DNA of 64,000 nt from [Clostridium] symbiosum (GCA_036419695.1 CP143946.1:1916001-1980000); one strand, 5' to 3'. Numbered from the stretch's first letter, positions 1 to 8,630 are shown. Translations and numbers: made by a program. Notes: generated from the sequence alone by a model not told the origin.

Positions 1-1
1 G

Positions 2-160
2 ATTTCCAAAGACGTGTGGGCATCTCCGGAATACAGCGACTGGATTGGCGAGATTATGCTGAACCGGTTTGAAGTGTACGGCGATGACGCGAAAGCGTTC
101 CTGGAAGACGGATGTGCAAAAGCCCTCGCTGCATTTGAAACTCTGAGCAAGCAGCAGTAA
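2..160 (+). CDS. C-terminal end of a TctC-type solute-binding protein (partial)
   Basis: The window opens inside a reading frame that runs to the TAA at 158-160 and encodes about 52 residues ending AAFETLSKQQ. The text (ISKDVWASPEYSDWIGE, then LNRFEVYGDDAKAFL) fits the C-terminal helices of tripartite tricarboxylate transporter receptors, which capture the substrate outside the membrane and deliver it to TctA/TctB. The main support is position: genes for the small and large membrane subunits follow on the same strand. The N-terminus with its signal peptide and binding site is outside the window, so the substrate cannot be inferred from this fragment. Confidence 0.7.
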   Translation: MSKDVWASPEYSDWIGEIMLNRFEVYGDDAKAFLEDGCAKALAAFETLSKQQ

Positions 161-245
161 TAAGAATCAGTGATAAGAATCAGTAATGAGAACCATGACA
201 CTGACCGAAAGCCGTGTGCACGGGTCAGGTATCCAAAAGGGGCTG

Positions 246-269
246 ATGGGCTGCCGTCAGGCAGCCCAT
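246..269 (+). terminator. Stem-loop between tctC and tctB
   Basis: A perfect 10-bp inverted repeat (ATGGGCTGCC, GTCA loop, GGCAGCCCAT) lies between the binding-protein gene and tctB. It is not followed by a T-run, so it is more likely a processing or mRNA-stabilising hairpin, or a leaky terminator that keeps binding-protein expression above that of the membrane subunits, than a full intrinsic terminator. The role is inferred from position. Confidence 0.5.
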
Positions 270-324
270 TCCCCGTATCTCAGGAAAATTTTTGCAGAGA
301 CTTCGGAGAAAGGAAGTGTTGTCA

Positions 325-792
325 ATGAAATTTAAAATTAAAACCAACTTCTGGTCCGGAATCCTTATGGGGCTGTTCAGTATTGCGATGCTGGCTGCGA
401 TGCCGTCTCAGGTTCGTCTCCCCATGTTTGACTCCGGTGCACCCAGCCCGAGAATTATTCCGGGCATCTGTCTGGTGGGAACCCTGATCTGTTCGGTTTT
501 GCTGCTGATACAGAGCCTGGTATTTAAAAAAGAAAGGATTATTGAATTCGACTGGAAAAAGGAAAAACCATGTATTATTATGATCGTCCTTCTCTGTGTC
601 TTTGTGGCGCTGGTGATTAACATCGGATTTATTCCGGGCGTAGTTATTATTTTCCCGATTATTCTGTTTTACTGCGGGGAGCGCAAACCTTTTATCTATA
701 TCTTTACGGTTGCGGCAGGGATTGGAATCTTTTTTCTGTTTAAATATGTATTCCATGTATCGCTGCCTGGCATTCCGGGACTGGGAGGTTGA
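325..792 (+). CDS. tctB: Tripartite tricarboxylate transporter small membrane subunit (TctB-like)
   Basis: This 155-residue hydrophobic protein has about four membrane segments (roughly residues 9-30, 45-66, 82-105 and 118-150), the size and layout of TctB, the small integral subunit of secondary TTT uptake systems. I chose the ATG at 325 because AAGGAAG lies 8 bases before it; an in-frame ATG at 292 would add MQRLRRKEVLS without a comparable site. It follows the binding-protein gene and its stop lies 5 bases before the tctA start, so the two membrane subunits are probably translationally coupled. Small TctB subunits diverge quickly, so the call leans on the neighbouring tctA. Confidence 0.8.
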   Translation: MKFKIKTNFWSGILMGLFSIAMLAAMPSQVRLPMFDSGAPSPRIIPGICLVGTLICSVLLLIQSLVFKKERIIEFDWKKEKPCIIMIVLLCVFVALVINIGFIPGVVIIFPIILFYCGERKPFIYIFTVAAGIGIFFLFKYVFHVSLPGIPGLGG

Positions 793-797
793 CTTTT

Positions 798-2345
798 ATG
801 GGAGATTTACAGCAGATTATTCTCGCTTTACACCAGGTGTTTACCGTCGGTAACCTGGTAATTATTTTCGGAGGCCTGGTCCTGGGCATGATCGTGGGAT
901 GTATTCCCGGCCTTTCGGTTACCCTGGGCATTATCCTGCTTCTGCCGCTTACCTATTCGTTTTCATCCCCGGACACGGCGATTATTTCCCTTCTGGCCGT
1001 ATATGTCGGAGGCATGTACGGCGGTTCAATCAGTGCCATTACGCTGAATACGCCGGGGACCAACTCGGCCATTGCCACGACGTTCGACGGGTATCCGCTG
1101 GCGAAAAAGGGCAAGGTGAAGAAAGCGCTGGACACCTCGTTATTTGCCTCCACCTTCGGCGGCCTGTTTTCAGCCCTGTTACTTCTGGTCTGCGCCTCGT
1201 TCATCACGAAGCTGGTGTCCAAATTCGCGTCGGTGGAGTACTTCTCGATGGCGATCCTGGGCATTTCCCTGATAGCCGGCGTCAGCGGCGACAGTCTTCC
1301 AAAGGGAATCATGTCGGGCCTTCTGGGCATCCTGATGGCGTCCATCGGAGCCGATGCGGTAACGGGTGTCATGCGGTTTACCTTCGGCATCGATGCCCTG
1401 CGGTACGGAATTGACATGCTGCCGGCCATGATCGCCCTGATTGCGCTGACCCAGGTGGTGCAGAAGCTGAGGGACTTTGTCCTGGCAGAGGGAAAACTGG
1501 ACGATATGACGAAGATTGATAATGAAGGGCTGACGTTAAAAGAGGCCAAATCGATCCTTCCGGCCTGTACGCGTTCCTCCGTCATCGCCTCGATCCTGGG
1601 CGCAATGCCCGGCGTGGGCGGCGGTGTGGCCCAGTTTATGTGCTACAACGAATGCCGGAGAGCTTCCAAACGTCCCCAGGACTTCGGCAAGGGGAGCCTG
1701 GAAGGAATTGCGGCGGCAGAGGCCAGTAACAACGCGGTGGTAGGCTCGGCCATGATTCCCCTCCTGACCCTGGGAATTCCAGGTGACGGAGTTACGGCGC
1801 TGCTTCTCGGGGCCTTTATCCTGCACGGCATCCAGCCCGGACCCAATATGTTTACAAAACAGGGTGTAATCGCCTATTCCATCATCCTGGGCTGCCTTGT
1901 GGCCAACCTTTTCCTGTACCCCATCGGCCTGGCCCTCACCAGGGCGGTTGCTAAAATTATCCAGGTGCGCTATACCTACCTGGCTCCGATCATCATTATC
2001 TTCTGTTTTGCCGGCGCGTTTGCAGCCACTGGAAACACGAAGGAACTGGTGCTGACCGCGGCTATTCTGGTGTTCAGCTACCTGCTGACGATACTGGACA
2101 TCTCGTCCACTCCAATGATGCTGGGAATGATCCTGGCGGATATTATGGAGATGAACTTTGTCACCAGTATGATGAGCTATGATAAAGATTACCTGATTTT
2201 CTTCAAACGGCCGATTTCCTGCGTCATTCTGATCCTCACCGTAATTCTGGTGGTTTCCATGATCCGGATTAATAAGAAGGTGGAATCATTAAACCAGGCG
2301 CAGATGGAAGAGATGATGAAGGATCAGGCGGAAAGAAAAGCCTGA
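798..2345 (+). CDS. tctA: Tripartite tricarboxylate transporter large membrane subunit (TctA-like)
   Basis: This 515-residue polytopic protein has the features of TctA/DUF112 permeases: an early LGMIVGCIPGLSVTLGIILL segment, GGSISAITLNTPGTNSAIAT near residue 75, and the internally repeated PGVGGG and TLGIPGDGVTALLLGA motifs in the second half. These glycine/proline-rich loops are the family signature and suggest two pseudo-symmetric halves. It is the translocation channel that works with the TctC-like receptor and TctB. The ATG at 798 has GGGAGG 9 bases upstream; a TTG at 789 is less likely. A sugar isomerase and a ROK repressor downstream suggest a sugar or sugar-acid substrate rather than citrate, which is inference. 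Confidence 0.93.
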   Translation: MGDLQQIILALHQVFTVGNLVIIFGGLVLGMIVGCIPGLSVTLGIILLLPLTYSFSSPDTAIISLLAVYVGGMYGGSISAITLNTPGTNSAIATTFDGYPLAKKGKVKKALDTSLFASTFGGLFSALLLLVCASFITKLVSKFASVEYFSMAILGISLIAGVSGDSLPKGIMSGLLGILMASIGADAVTGVMRFTFGIDALRYGIDMLPAMIALIALTQVVQKLRDFVLAEGKLDDMTKIDNEGLTLKEAKSILPACTRSSVIASILGAMPGVGGGVAQFMCYNECRRASKRPQDFGKGSLEGIAAAEASNNAVVGSAMIPLLTLGIPGDGVTALLLGAFILHGIQPGPNMFTKQGVIAYSIILGCLVANLFLYPIGLALTRAVAKIIQVRYTYLAPIIIIFCFAGAFAATGNTKELVLTAAILVFSYLLTILDISSTPMMLGMILADIMEMNFVTSMMSYDKDYLIFFKRPISCVILILTVILVVSMIRINKKVESLNQAQMEEMMKDQAERKA

Positions 2346-2364
2346 GCCTGTGAGACGAAACACT

Positions 2365-2467
2365 GAATCTGCGGGCAAAACGGAACCTGCGGGCAAAGCT
2401 GAATCCGCGGGCAAAAACGGAACCCACGGGGCAAAACGGAATCCGCGGGACAAAAACGGACCCGCGG
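2365..2467. repeat. Short-period tandem array, about 5.5 units of 18-20 bp
   Basis: Five consecutive units start at 2365, 2383, 2401, 2420 and 2439, followed by a half unit to 2467. Each resembles GAATCCGCGGGCAAAACG, with drift from 18 to 20 bp. The array fills nearly the whole gap between tctA and the isomerase gene and ends just before its ribosome binding site (AAGGAG about 2480). It encodes no start codon of its own. The drift in unit length suggests an old slippage-generated array. Confidence 0.85.
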
Positions 2468-2492
2468 CTGACAATGAAAAAGGAGAGAAAGA

Positions 2493-3830
2493 ATGAGTTT
2501 TCAAGTTGCCTATATACCGATCGGCGTCGGCACGTTCCATCTGGAAAGTGCGCAGATCGAATTTGATAAATCCATAAAACTGCTGTCCTCCCTGACGGAG
2601 GACGGCGTATATCCTGACAAAATGCTTTTGACACTGGACGATTTAAATCAATTTCTGGATACTATCCACCCGGATTTAATTGTTCTTCAGAATATCACTT
2701 TTGCCAATGCGGCCTACGCAAGCGAAGTGTTAAAACGCTTTACCTGCCCGGTGCTTCTCTGGACGCTGAGGGAGCCGGTGATCGACGGCGGCAGGCTCCG
2801 CCTGAATTCCCTGACCGGGGCATATTCCGCGGCCAACGCCATCCGCGCATTCCGGGAGGGAGAATTTGAATATGTTTTCGGCTCCCCGGAGGAGGATGAA
2901 GTGGCGGCCGAGATAGGAGCTGCGATCCGTGCCGCTGATGTGCGCTGTAAATTAAGGAACCTTAAAATGGCGGCCATCGGCCATACCCCCCAGGGCTTCG
3001 GCTTTGGCCGGGCCCTGGATGCGGAGCTTCTTCATACCTTCGGAGTGACGCTGGAGGCTATCGAGGCGAGAGAGCTGATCGAGAAGGCAAAGAGCTTTAC
3101 GGATGAGGAGTGCGGTGAATATCTCAAAGAAGCAAAACAGTGGATGGTGGGGATGGAAGATACCCCTGAGAAAAATGTAAAAGATTTTGCCCGTCTCTAC
3201 AAGGCATACAAAGACTATGTAGAAGAGAACGGGATCGGCGCCCTGTCTTCCCGCTGCTGGCCGGACTTTTTCACTTCCTTTGGGACGCCGGTATGTTCGG
3301 TGCTTTCCCTGCTCAACGCCGCCGGGATTTCGGCGAGCTGTGAATCCGACGTGTACGGGGCGCTGTCCATGTTCATCGGAAGCCAGTTGACCGGTAAGGC
3401 GGCATTCTTTGGGGATCCCGTCTCCATGGATGAAAAAGAGGGGACGATCACCTACTGGCACTGCGGCATGGCGGCCTGTTCCCTGGCCAGGAAGGATACG
3501 GGGGCCCAGGTGGGAGTGCATCCAAACAGGAAGATCGGCCCGACCATGGATTTCGGCTGCGAGGCCTGTGAGCATGTGACTGTGTTCCGCGTCGGCAGAA
3601 AGACGGACGGCACCTTCCGTTTCTTCATCTCGCAGGGTGAGGCGCTCGACAAACCGAAGCAGTTCTGCGGTACCTCCGTCGTGGTGAAGACGGAGAAGGC
3701 GGCAAAGGACGTTGTGTACGACAGCGTAAAAGAGGGATGGGAACCTCATTTTGTAGTGATTTACGGCGATGTGGCGTCGGAGCTTGAAAAACTGGCACAC
3801 ATGACGGGAGCGGAAATTTGCCGTTACTAA
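2493..3830 (+). CDS. L-fucose/L-arabinose isomerase family protein
   Basis: This 445-residue soluble protein resembles the FucI/AraA-type isomerase family (COG2407), which interconverts aldoses and ketoses with a bound divalent metal. Support comes from the family-like opening with an early TEDGVYPDK stretch, the central GIGALSSRCWPDF and CESDVYGALSMF segments (the latter holding the usual acidic metal-ligand region), and a late WHCGMAAC / HPNRKIGPTMDFGC region. AAGGAG lies 8 bases before the ATG. It is shorter than classical FucI (about 590 residues). It sits between the TTT uptake genes and a ROK regulator, so it probably performs an early step on the imported compound. The exact sugar is unknown. 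Confidence 0.75.
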   Translation: MSFQVAYIPIGVGTFHLESAQIEFDKSIKLLSSLTEDGVYPDKMLLTLDDLNQFLDTIHPDLIVLQNITFANAAYASEVLKRFTCPVLLWTLREPVIDGGRLRLNSLTGAYSAANAIRAFREGEFEYVFGSPEEDEVAAEIGAAIRAADVRCKLRNLKMAAIGHTPQGFGFGRALDAELLHTFGVTLEAIEARELIEKAKSFTDEECGEYLKEAKQWMVGMEDTPEKNVKDFARLYKAYKDYVEENGIGALSSRCWPDFFTSFGTPVCSVLSLLNAAGISASCESDVYGALSMFIGSQLTGKAAFFGDPVSMDEKEGTITYWHCGMAACSLARKDTGAQVGVHPNRKIGPTMDFGCEACEHVTVFRVGRKTDGTFRFFISQGEALDKPKQFCGTSVVVKTEKAAKDVVYDSVKEGWEPHFVVIYGDVASELEKLAHMTGAEICRY

Positions 3831-3991
3831 CCGGGAGCTCCTGACCGGAGGATATGCGGATGACGGCCTCTTGTTCCTGTTCAAAGGTAATGGCCTCTTA
3901 AACAGGTTCCCCACAGCGTACTTTCTGCTTGCTAAAAAAAACAATTGCACCTATACTAAAGAAAGAGATTGTCAAGGAAACAGTTTTTTTG

Positions 3992-4031
3992 TAACGGTCC
4001 GGGTGGGGCTGGACCGTTATTCGTTTATAAT
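3992..4031 (+). promoter_or_regulatory. Candidate promoter and operator before the ROK gene
   Basis: A perfect 9-bp inverted repeat, TAACGGTCC (3992-4000) and GGACCGTTA (4011-4019), lies just upstream of a TATAAT box at 4026-4031. The repeat covers the -35 position, where no good TTGACA is present. This fits autoregulation by the ROK protein, but the repeat could also be an RNA hairpin ending the upstream transcript. The assignment is inferred from position. Confidence 0.45.
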
Positions 4032-4057
4032 ATTGCAGAGAAGGACAGGACGAAAAA

Positions 4058-5278
4058 TTGGGATATACAGGAATCAATTTAGAGAATGTGAAGCTGAGCA
4101 ACCGAAGCTCCATATTGAAGCTTCTCAATGACTGCGGTGCAATGTCCAGGAAAGACATTGCCATCCGGCTGAAGCTGACTCCGGCAACTGTGACGCTGAT
4201 CTGCACCGAACTGATATCAACAGGGATTCTCTGTGAAAAGGGCGAGGTGGAAGAGGAGCGGAGGGCCGGCAGGAAAAAAATCCTGATTGATATCAATTAC
4301 CAGTACAGCTATGTGCTTTCTATCAGTATAGAGGCAGCGAAAACCTTTATCGCGATCAGTAACCTGAAGGGGAAGAAACTGGGGGAAAAGCAGTTGGCGA
4401 CCGACGGGACGATAGCCCCGGAAAAGTTTTTAAAGAAGGTGACCGATGAAAGCAAGGCGTTGATGTGGGAGAACGGCATTGCAAAGGATGGAGTGCTGGG
4501 GATCGGCGTATCGGTGCCCGGCCCGGTTAAGCGAAGCACCGGCGTAAGCCAGCATGCGTACCGGATTTGGAATGAAGCGGTCCCAGTGGGAGAGTTAATA
4601 GGCAAACAGATGGATCTGCCTACGATTGTGGAAAATAATGTCAAGGCATTTGCGGAGGGCGAGCTGATCTATGGGAACGGAAAGGAATGGGAAAACCTTC
4701 TGTTCATCAAATGGGGGCCGGGAGTCGGTTCGGCCATTATTATCCATGGACGGCTTTACGACAGCCAGAATTCCAAGACGGCGGAGATTGGCCATTATAT
4801 CGTGGAAAAGGACGGGAAACCGTGCCGCTGCGGACGCAGGGGCTGCCTCGAGACGAAAGTGGCCACCCATGCTATTGCCTCCAGGATCCGGGATGCCTGT
4901 ACGGAAGAAACCATGCCGGAGCTCTATCACCTGGTCAAGGGTGATTTAAGCCGTATTGAAGCGAGGAATATGGCGGAATGGATGGCGGTGGAGGACGAAG
5001 GAATGTGGCAGGTATTTGACGATATCATCGAACAGATGGCCCGGGTAGCGGTCAATACCATCACACTTCTGGCTCCGGATAAGGTGATTATCTATGGGGA
5101 GATGTTTGAACACCCGAAGGTGGAGGAGCGGTTTGTGCATTTTTGCAGCCATTACGACTCATCCTACCACGGCGGTTATATTTTAAAATCAGAGCTTAGT
5201 GACAGGATTGAATATATCGGTCCCCTGGCTGTGGCGGTTAATGAATTATTTCTTCTGGCGGGAAGCCAGGAGAACTGA
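4058..5278 (+). CDS. ROK family transcriptional regulator (NagC/XylR type)
   Basis: This 406-residue protein joins an N-terminal winged helix (about residues 12-75, with SRKDIAIRLKLTPATVTLICTELI as separate helices) to a ROK sugar-kinase-like domain. The zinc motif CRCGRRGCLE is intact near residues 255-264, and the ENNVKAFAEGE and IKWGPGVGSAIIIHG segments match the ROK core. Such proteins repress sugar genes and are relieved by a sugar or sugar phosphate. Translation probably starts at the TTG at 4058, since AGGACAGGA lies just upstream and no ATG is placed better. It follows the TTT transporter and isomerase genes on the same strand and is their likely regulator. Confidence 0.9.
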   Translation: MGYTGINLENVKLSNRSSILKLLNDCGAMSRKDIAIRLKLTPATVTLICTELISTGILCEKGEVEEERRAGRKKILIDINYQYSYVLSISIEAAKTFIAISNLKGKKLGEKQLATDGTIAPEKFLKKVTDESKALMWENGIAKDGVLGIGVSVPGPVKRSTGVSQHAYRIWNEAVPVGELIGKQMDLPTIVENNVKAFAEGELIYGNGKEWENLLFIKWGPGVGSAIIIHGRLYDSQNSKTAEIGHYIVEKDGKPCRCGRRGCLETKVATHAIASRIRDACTEETMPELYHLVKGDLSRIEARNMAEWMAVEDEGMWQVFDDIIEQMARVAVNTITLLAPDKVIIYGEMFEHPKVEERFVHFCSHYDSSYHGGYILKSELSDRIEYIGPLAVAVNELFLLAGSQEN

Positions 5279-5279
5279 A

Positions 5280-5328
5280 AAAGGCAGGAAAACCGGCTGA
5301 GTAATTGTCAGCCGGTTTTCCTGCCTTT
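5280..5328. terminator. Bidirectional intrinsic terminator
   Basis: A perfect 21-bp stem (5280-5300 with 5308-5328) and a 7-base loop sits between the convergent ROK gene and the minus-strand membrane-protein gene. A-rich and T-rich tracts flank it, so it can work in both directions. The stop codon of the minus-strand gene lies inside the right arm. Confidence 0.9.
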
Positions 5329-6342
5329 CTGTCTGCGGATGCTTTTTAATATTTCCCTGGCAAGCCGCCTGTTTTCCTCGGAGTATCCGAGAAGGATGCC
5401 TGTGTCACGTTCTTCCAGGGAGGCGATAATATAATCCAGATCTTCTTTTTTCTTGCCGGTAAAATCATAGGTGCGCCCGTCGTCTGCCATGATATGAAGT
5501 GTGTAACTCATACGGAAATGGAACCGGGAGAGTCCGGGGAGTGACAGCCGCCTGCTGTGATAATAAACCCATACGACCGATTTGAGCGGCAGAATCAGGC
5601 TTCTGACGGTATCCACATTGACAATATAACCGGGGGTCAGATAGATGTTTCCCGATTTGGCAATGCTGACATGCTTCATCTCAATCTCCACCTTGGGGAG
5701 AAGCGTCCGGATCTCTCCGAAGCTGCCCAGATATCGGAACGTCGGGGAACGGTGGGGCTCCCAGATATAGTACAGCGAACAGATGATGTCCGTCAGTGAT
5801 AAAAACAGGCAGCCGTAGGCCAGAAGATGAAACAAAACGGTCAGGTATGCGGGATAGGGCAGGGTGGAAACCACGTAGGGCGCCGTCATCTTTCTGAGGG
5901 ACGGCATGGTCCAGTCGAGCCCCTCAGCCATCTCATACAGGACGGCCTCGTATTCGCTGTCCGTCATCTCAACCAGCCTGCCGCTTAAATTGAGAGAGGG
6001 AAGAGCCTCCCCGCCCGGGCTGGAAATATCGCGGTTATCCAACAGATAGAACTGGCAGAAACCGTCCGTCAGGGTATAATAATAATATCCCTCCGTACGC
6101 CCGCTTACGACATAATTGCAGCCGGTATAGTGAAGGCCTGACACGGAAACGGTGACGTATGGGAGAGCGCGGTTATAAAAATTTTCATAATGGCTTTTGG
6201 AATTCAGAGGCCGGGGAGAAAGAAAATTGGCTCTGGGGATTTTTATCAGGGCCGCCATGGCGGCAATCAGAAGCAGAACCGGGAAAATAAGCTGTTTTAT
6301 CAGGGCTCTGCGTATATTATTAATAATGAAACTGTTTTTCAT
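5308..6342 (-). CDS. Membrane protein of unknown function with two hydrophobic segments
   Basis: I do not recognise this protein of about 344 residues. It has one N-terminal transmembrane segment (LIFPVLLLIAAMAALI), a tyrosine-rich region of about 130 residues (YVTVSVSGLHYTGC, YYYYTLTDGFCQFYLL), a second hydrophobic stretch (YLTVLFHLLAYGCLFLSLTDI) and a basic cytoplasmic-looking C-terminal domain with a PH- or SRPBCC-like beta pattern (VDTVRSLILPLKSVVWVYY, then YTLHIMADDGRTYDF). The layout resembles small stress or membrane sensor proteins but no motif fixes a function. I use the ATG at 6342; a TTG 18 bases further upstream is also in frame. It is transcribed alone and ends in the shared terminator. 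Confidence 0.75.
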   Translation of the reverse strand: MKNSFIINNIRRALIKQLIFPVLLLIAAMAALIKIPRANFLSPRPLNSKSHYENFYNRALPYVTVSVSGLHYTGCNYVVSGRTEGYYYYTLTDGFCQFYLLDNRDISSPGGEALPSLNLSGRLVEMTDSEYEAVLYEMAEGLDWTMPSLRKMTAPYVVSTLPYPAYLTVLFHLLAYGCLFLSLTDIICSLYYIWEPHRSPTFRYLGSFGEIRTLLPKVEIEMKHVSIAKSGNIYLTPGYIVNVDTVRSLILPLKSVVWVYYHSRRLSLPGLSRFHFRMSYTLHIMADDGRTYDFTGKKKEDLDYIIASLEERDTGILLGYSEENRRLAREILKSIRRQKGRKTG

Positions 6343-6465
6343 CGGTCTGTTCACTTTCAATAAGAACTGTAGTAAAAGGTTTACTGCAGTTCAGGGATAG
6401 TTACCGTAATCAAGTAAGGATAATAACCAGTATAACGCATAGAGAGTGAAATAATCAAGAACAGG

Positions 6466-6494
6466 TTGCTTTTAAAGAAAAAAATTGTTATGAT
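6466..6494 (+). promoter_or_regulatory. Sigma-A-type promoter for the methyltransferase gene
   Basis: TTGCTT (6466-6471) and TATGAT (6489-6494) are separated by exactly 17 bases, 87 bases upstream of the methyltransferase start and in the correct orientation. The spacer is A-rich. Confidence 0.6.
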
Positions 6495-6580
6495 CGGGTT
6501 ACTGTTTACAGGCAGGGTTTTGTGAGAAGTTTTATCGCTTTACCGGATTATTAAGAAGAGTGAAATGAGGTATAATAAAT

Positions 6581-7333
6581 ATGGATGCATATACGGGCTT
6601 TGCCTCGGTTTACGATATGTTCATGGACAACATCCCCTATGGGGAATGGTGCGGATATCTTACGTCCCTGCTCCGTGAATACGGGGCAGAGGATGGGATT
6701 TTACTGGACCTGGGCTGCGGGACGGGAAACCTGACCGAGCTTTTGGCGAAACAGGGCTATGATATGATTGGCGTGGATTTTTCGGAGGACATGCTCCAGA
6801 TCGCCATGGAAAAGAGGGCGCAGTCCGGACTGCCTATCCTCTATCTGCAGCAGGATATGAGGGAGTTTGAGCTGTACGGTACGGTGCGCGCGGTTGTGAG
6901 TATCTGCGACTCGATGAACTATATTCTGGAATATGAAGATTTGGTGCAGGTAATCCGCCTGGTGAATAATTACCTGGATCCCAGGGGCGTTTTTATATTC
7001 GACCTCAATACGGAATACAAATACAGGGAAATCCTGGGCCAGTCCACGATCGCGGAGGACAGGGAAGAGAGCAGCTTTATCTGGGACAACGACTATGACG
7101 AGGAGGAACGTATCAATGAATACGATCTGACTCTTTTTATCCGGGAAGAGGGAGAACTGTACCGGAAATACCAGGAGACCCATTTCCAGAGGGCATATTC
7201 GCTGGATGAAGTGAAAGCGGCCATCGAAGAGGCGGGGATGGAATTTGTGGCCGCATATGACGCATTTACAAGGGAAACGCCGAAAGAGACAAGCGAGCGT
7301 ATCTACGTGGTAGCCAGGGAACAGGGCAAGTAG
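6581..7333 (+). CDS. Class I SAM-dependent methyltransferase
   Basis: This 250-residue protein has the Rossmann methyltransferase fold: motif I is LLDLGCGTGNLTELL (about residues 41-55), the acidic end of strand 2 is IGVDFSEDM, and a QQDMREFEL loop follows in the motif II position. The opening YTGFASVYDMFMDNIPYGEW is typical of a clostridial methyltransferase group of unknown substrate. It lies directly upstream of hslO on the same strand with a gap of about 100 bases, so the pair may be co-transcribed. The target molecule cannot be read from the sequence. Confidence 0.9.
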   Translation: MDAYTGFASVYDMFMDNIPYGEWCGYLTSLLREYGAEDGILLDLGCGTGNLTELLAKQGYDMIGVDFSEDMLQIAMEKRAQSGLPILYLQQDMREFELYGTVRAVVSICDSMNYILEYEDLVQVIRLVNNYLDPRGVFIFDLNTEYKYREILGQSTIAEDREESSFIWDNDYDEEERINEYDLTLFIREEGELYRKYQETHFQRAYSLDEVKAAIEEAGMEFVAAYDAFTRETPKETSERIYVVAREQGK

Positions 7334-7437
7334 AGAGGGAAAAACATCAAACGCGGACCTCAATTATAGAAGAAAAGTATCCGGAACTCCCCAAGGAGAA
7401 AGAGCCAAAGGGAGGATATGGACAGAAAGGATGAATT

Positions 7438-8328
7438 ATGACAACAGACAGAGATTATATAATCAGAGCGACGGCGGCGGACGGCCAGATACGGGCTTTT
7501 GCCGCAACGACAAGAGGAGTGGTGGAGAAGGCCAGAGCCGCCCATAATACAAGCCCGGTGGCGACGGCCGCCCTGGGAAGACTGCTGACGGCAGGAGGCA
7601 TGATGGGCATAATGATGAAGGGAAAAGACGATATCCTGACGCTTAGGATCGAGGGGGACGGCCCGATCGAGGGCCTTACCGTGACGGCCGACAGCGCCGG
7701 AAATGTAAAGGGATATGCCTTTAATCCTGCCGTTATGCTGCCGCCCAATGCAAAGGGCAAGCTGGACGTGGGCGGCGCTTTAGGAGTCGGCGTTCTGAGC
7801 GTGATCAGGGATATCGGCCTGAAAGAACCTTACGTAGGGCAGACCATCCTGGTTTCCGGCGAGATAGCCGAGGATCTGACCTATTATTACGCTACTTCGG
7901 AGCAGATCCCGACCTCGGTCGCATTAGGCGTCCTGATGAACAAAGACAATACCGTGCGCCAGGCGGGCGGATTCATTATCCAGCTTCTGCCGGGGGCATC
8001 CGACGAGATTATTGATAAATTGGAGAAAAAGCTGGGGGATATGGATTCCATAACCTCCCTCCTGGACGCAGGCCGGACCCCGGAGATGATACTTGACTCC
8101 ATTATCGGTGAATTTGGCCTGGAAATCCTTGACACGATGCCGACAGAATTTTACTGTAACTGTGACAAGGCCAGAGTGGAGAAAGCGCTGATCAGCATCG
8201 GAAGGAAGGAACTTCAGGAAATGATCGATGAGGGCAAAACAATCGAAGTAAACTGCCATTTCTGCAATCAGAATTACGCGTTTACAGTGGAAGAGCTGAA
8301 CGACCTTCTCAGGAGGGCGGTTCGTTAA
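7438..8328 (+). CDS. hslO: Redox-regulated chaperone Hsp33
   Basis: This 296-residue protein matches Hsp33 in length and pattern. It has an N-terminal domain starting RDYIIRATAADGQIRAFAATT and the C-terminal zinc redox switch CNC (residues 240-242) and CHFC (273-276). In the family, zinc-bound cysteines keep the chaperone off; oxidation releases zinc and exposes the client-binding surface in the cytoplasm. All four cysteines are present, so the switch should work. It follows the methyltransferase gene. A function in surviving oxygen exposure fits an anaerobe. Confidence 0.96.
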   Translation: MTTDRDYIIRATAADGQIRAFAATTRGVVEKARAAHNTSPVATAALGRLLTAGGMMGIMMKGKDDILTLRIEGDGPIEGLTVTADSAGNVKGYAFNPAVMLPPNAKGKLDVGGALGVGVLSVIRDIGLKEPYVGQTILVSGEIAEDLTYYYATSEQIPTSVALGVLMNKDNTVRQAGGFIIQLLPGASDEIIDKLEKKLGDMDSITSLLDAGRTPEMILDSIIGEFGLEILDTMPTEFYCNCDKARVEKALISIGRKELQEMIDEGKTIEVNCHFCNQNYAFTVEELNDLLRRAVR

Positions 8329-8394
8329 GACGGCAGGGAGAACCTCAGGGAAATCAGCAGAATCTGGAAGAGTGGGGCGCCGGCGGGCGCCTCT

Positions 8395-8517
8395 CAGAGT
8401 GTCGACAAAGTCGCCACTCTGTAGAATTCATGGCATAACGCCATAAATTCTAGTCACCAAAGGAAGAACTGCCGATTTCCTCGCGCAAGGGCTAAAGCCC
8501 CTAGAAATCGGCAGTTC
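8395..8517. repeat. Run of three consecutive imperfect palindromes
   Basis: Three hairpins follow each other almost without gaps: CAGAGTG/CACTCTG (8395-8421, with an inner CGAC/GTCG); TAGAATTCATGGC/GCCATAAATTCTA (8422-8452, one mismatch); and GAACTGCCGATTTC/GAAATCGGCAGTTC (8466-8517, with an inner GGGCTAAAGCCC). The run fills the gap between the convergent hslO and esterase genes and may end both transcripts. Its compact three-stem form suggests a mobile palindromic unit or a structured RNA; no second copy is in this window. Confidence 0.7.
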
Positions 8518-8630
8518 AGCACTACGGCGGAACTGAATTCCACCTACGTGATTTAAAATGAGGGTTACACCCTCAAACTCCTGATATAAGAAAAATATAG
8601 TTTGTCGATAAGCTGTGGGGTGCCGGATGT

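Noticed and set aside
2365..2467. CRISPR array
   Set aside because: Units are contiguous with no unique spacers, and there are no cas genes.
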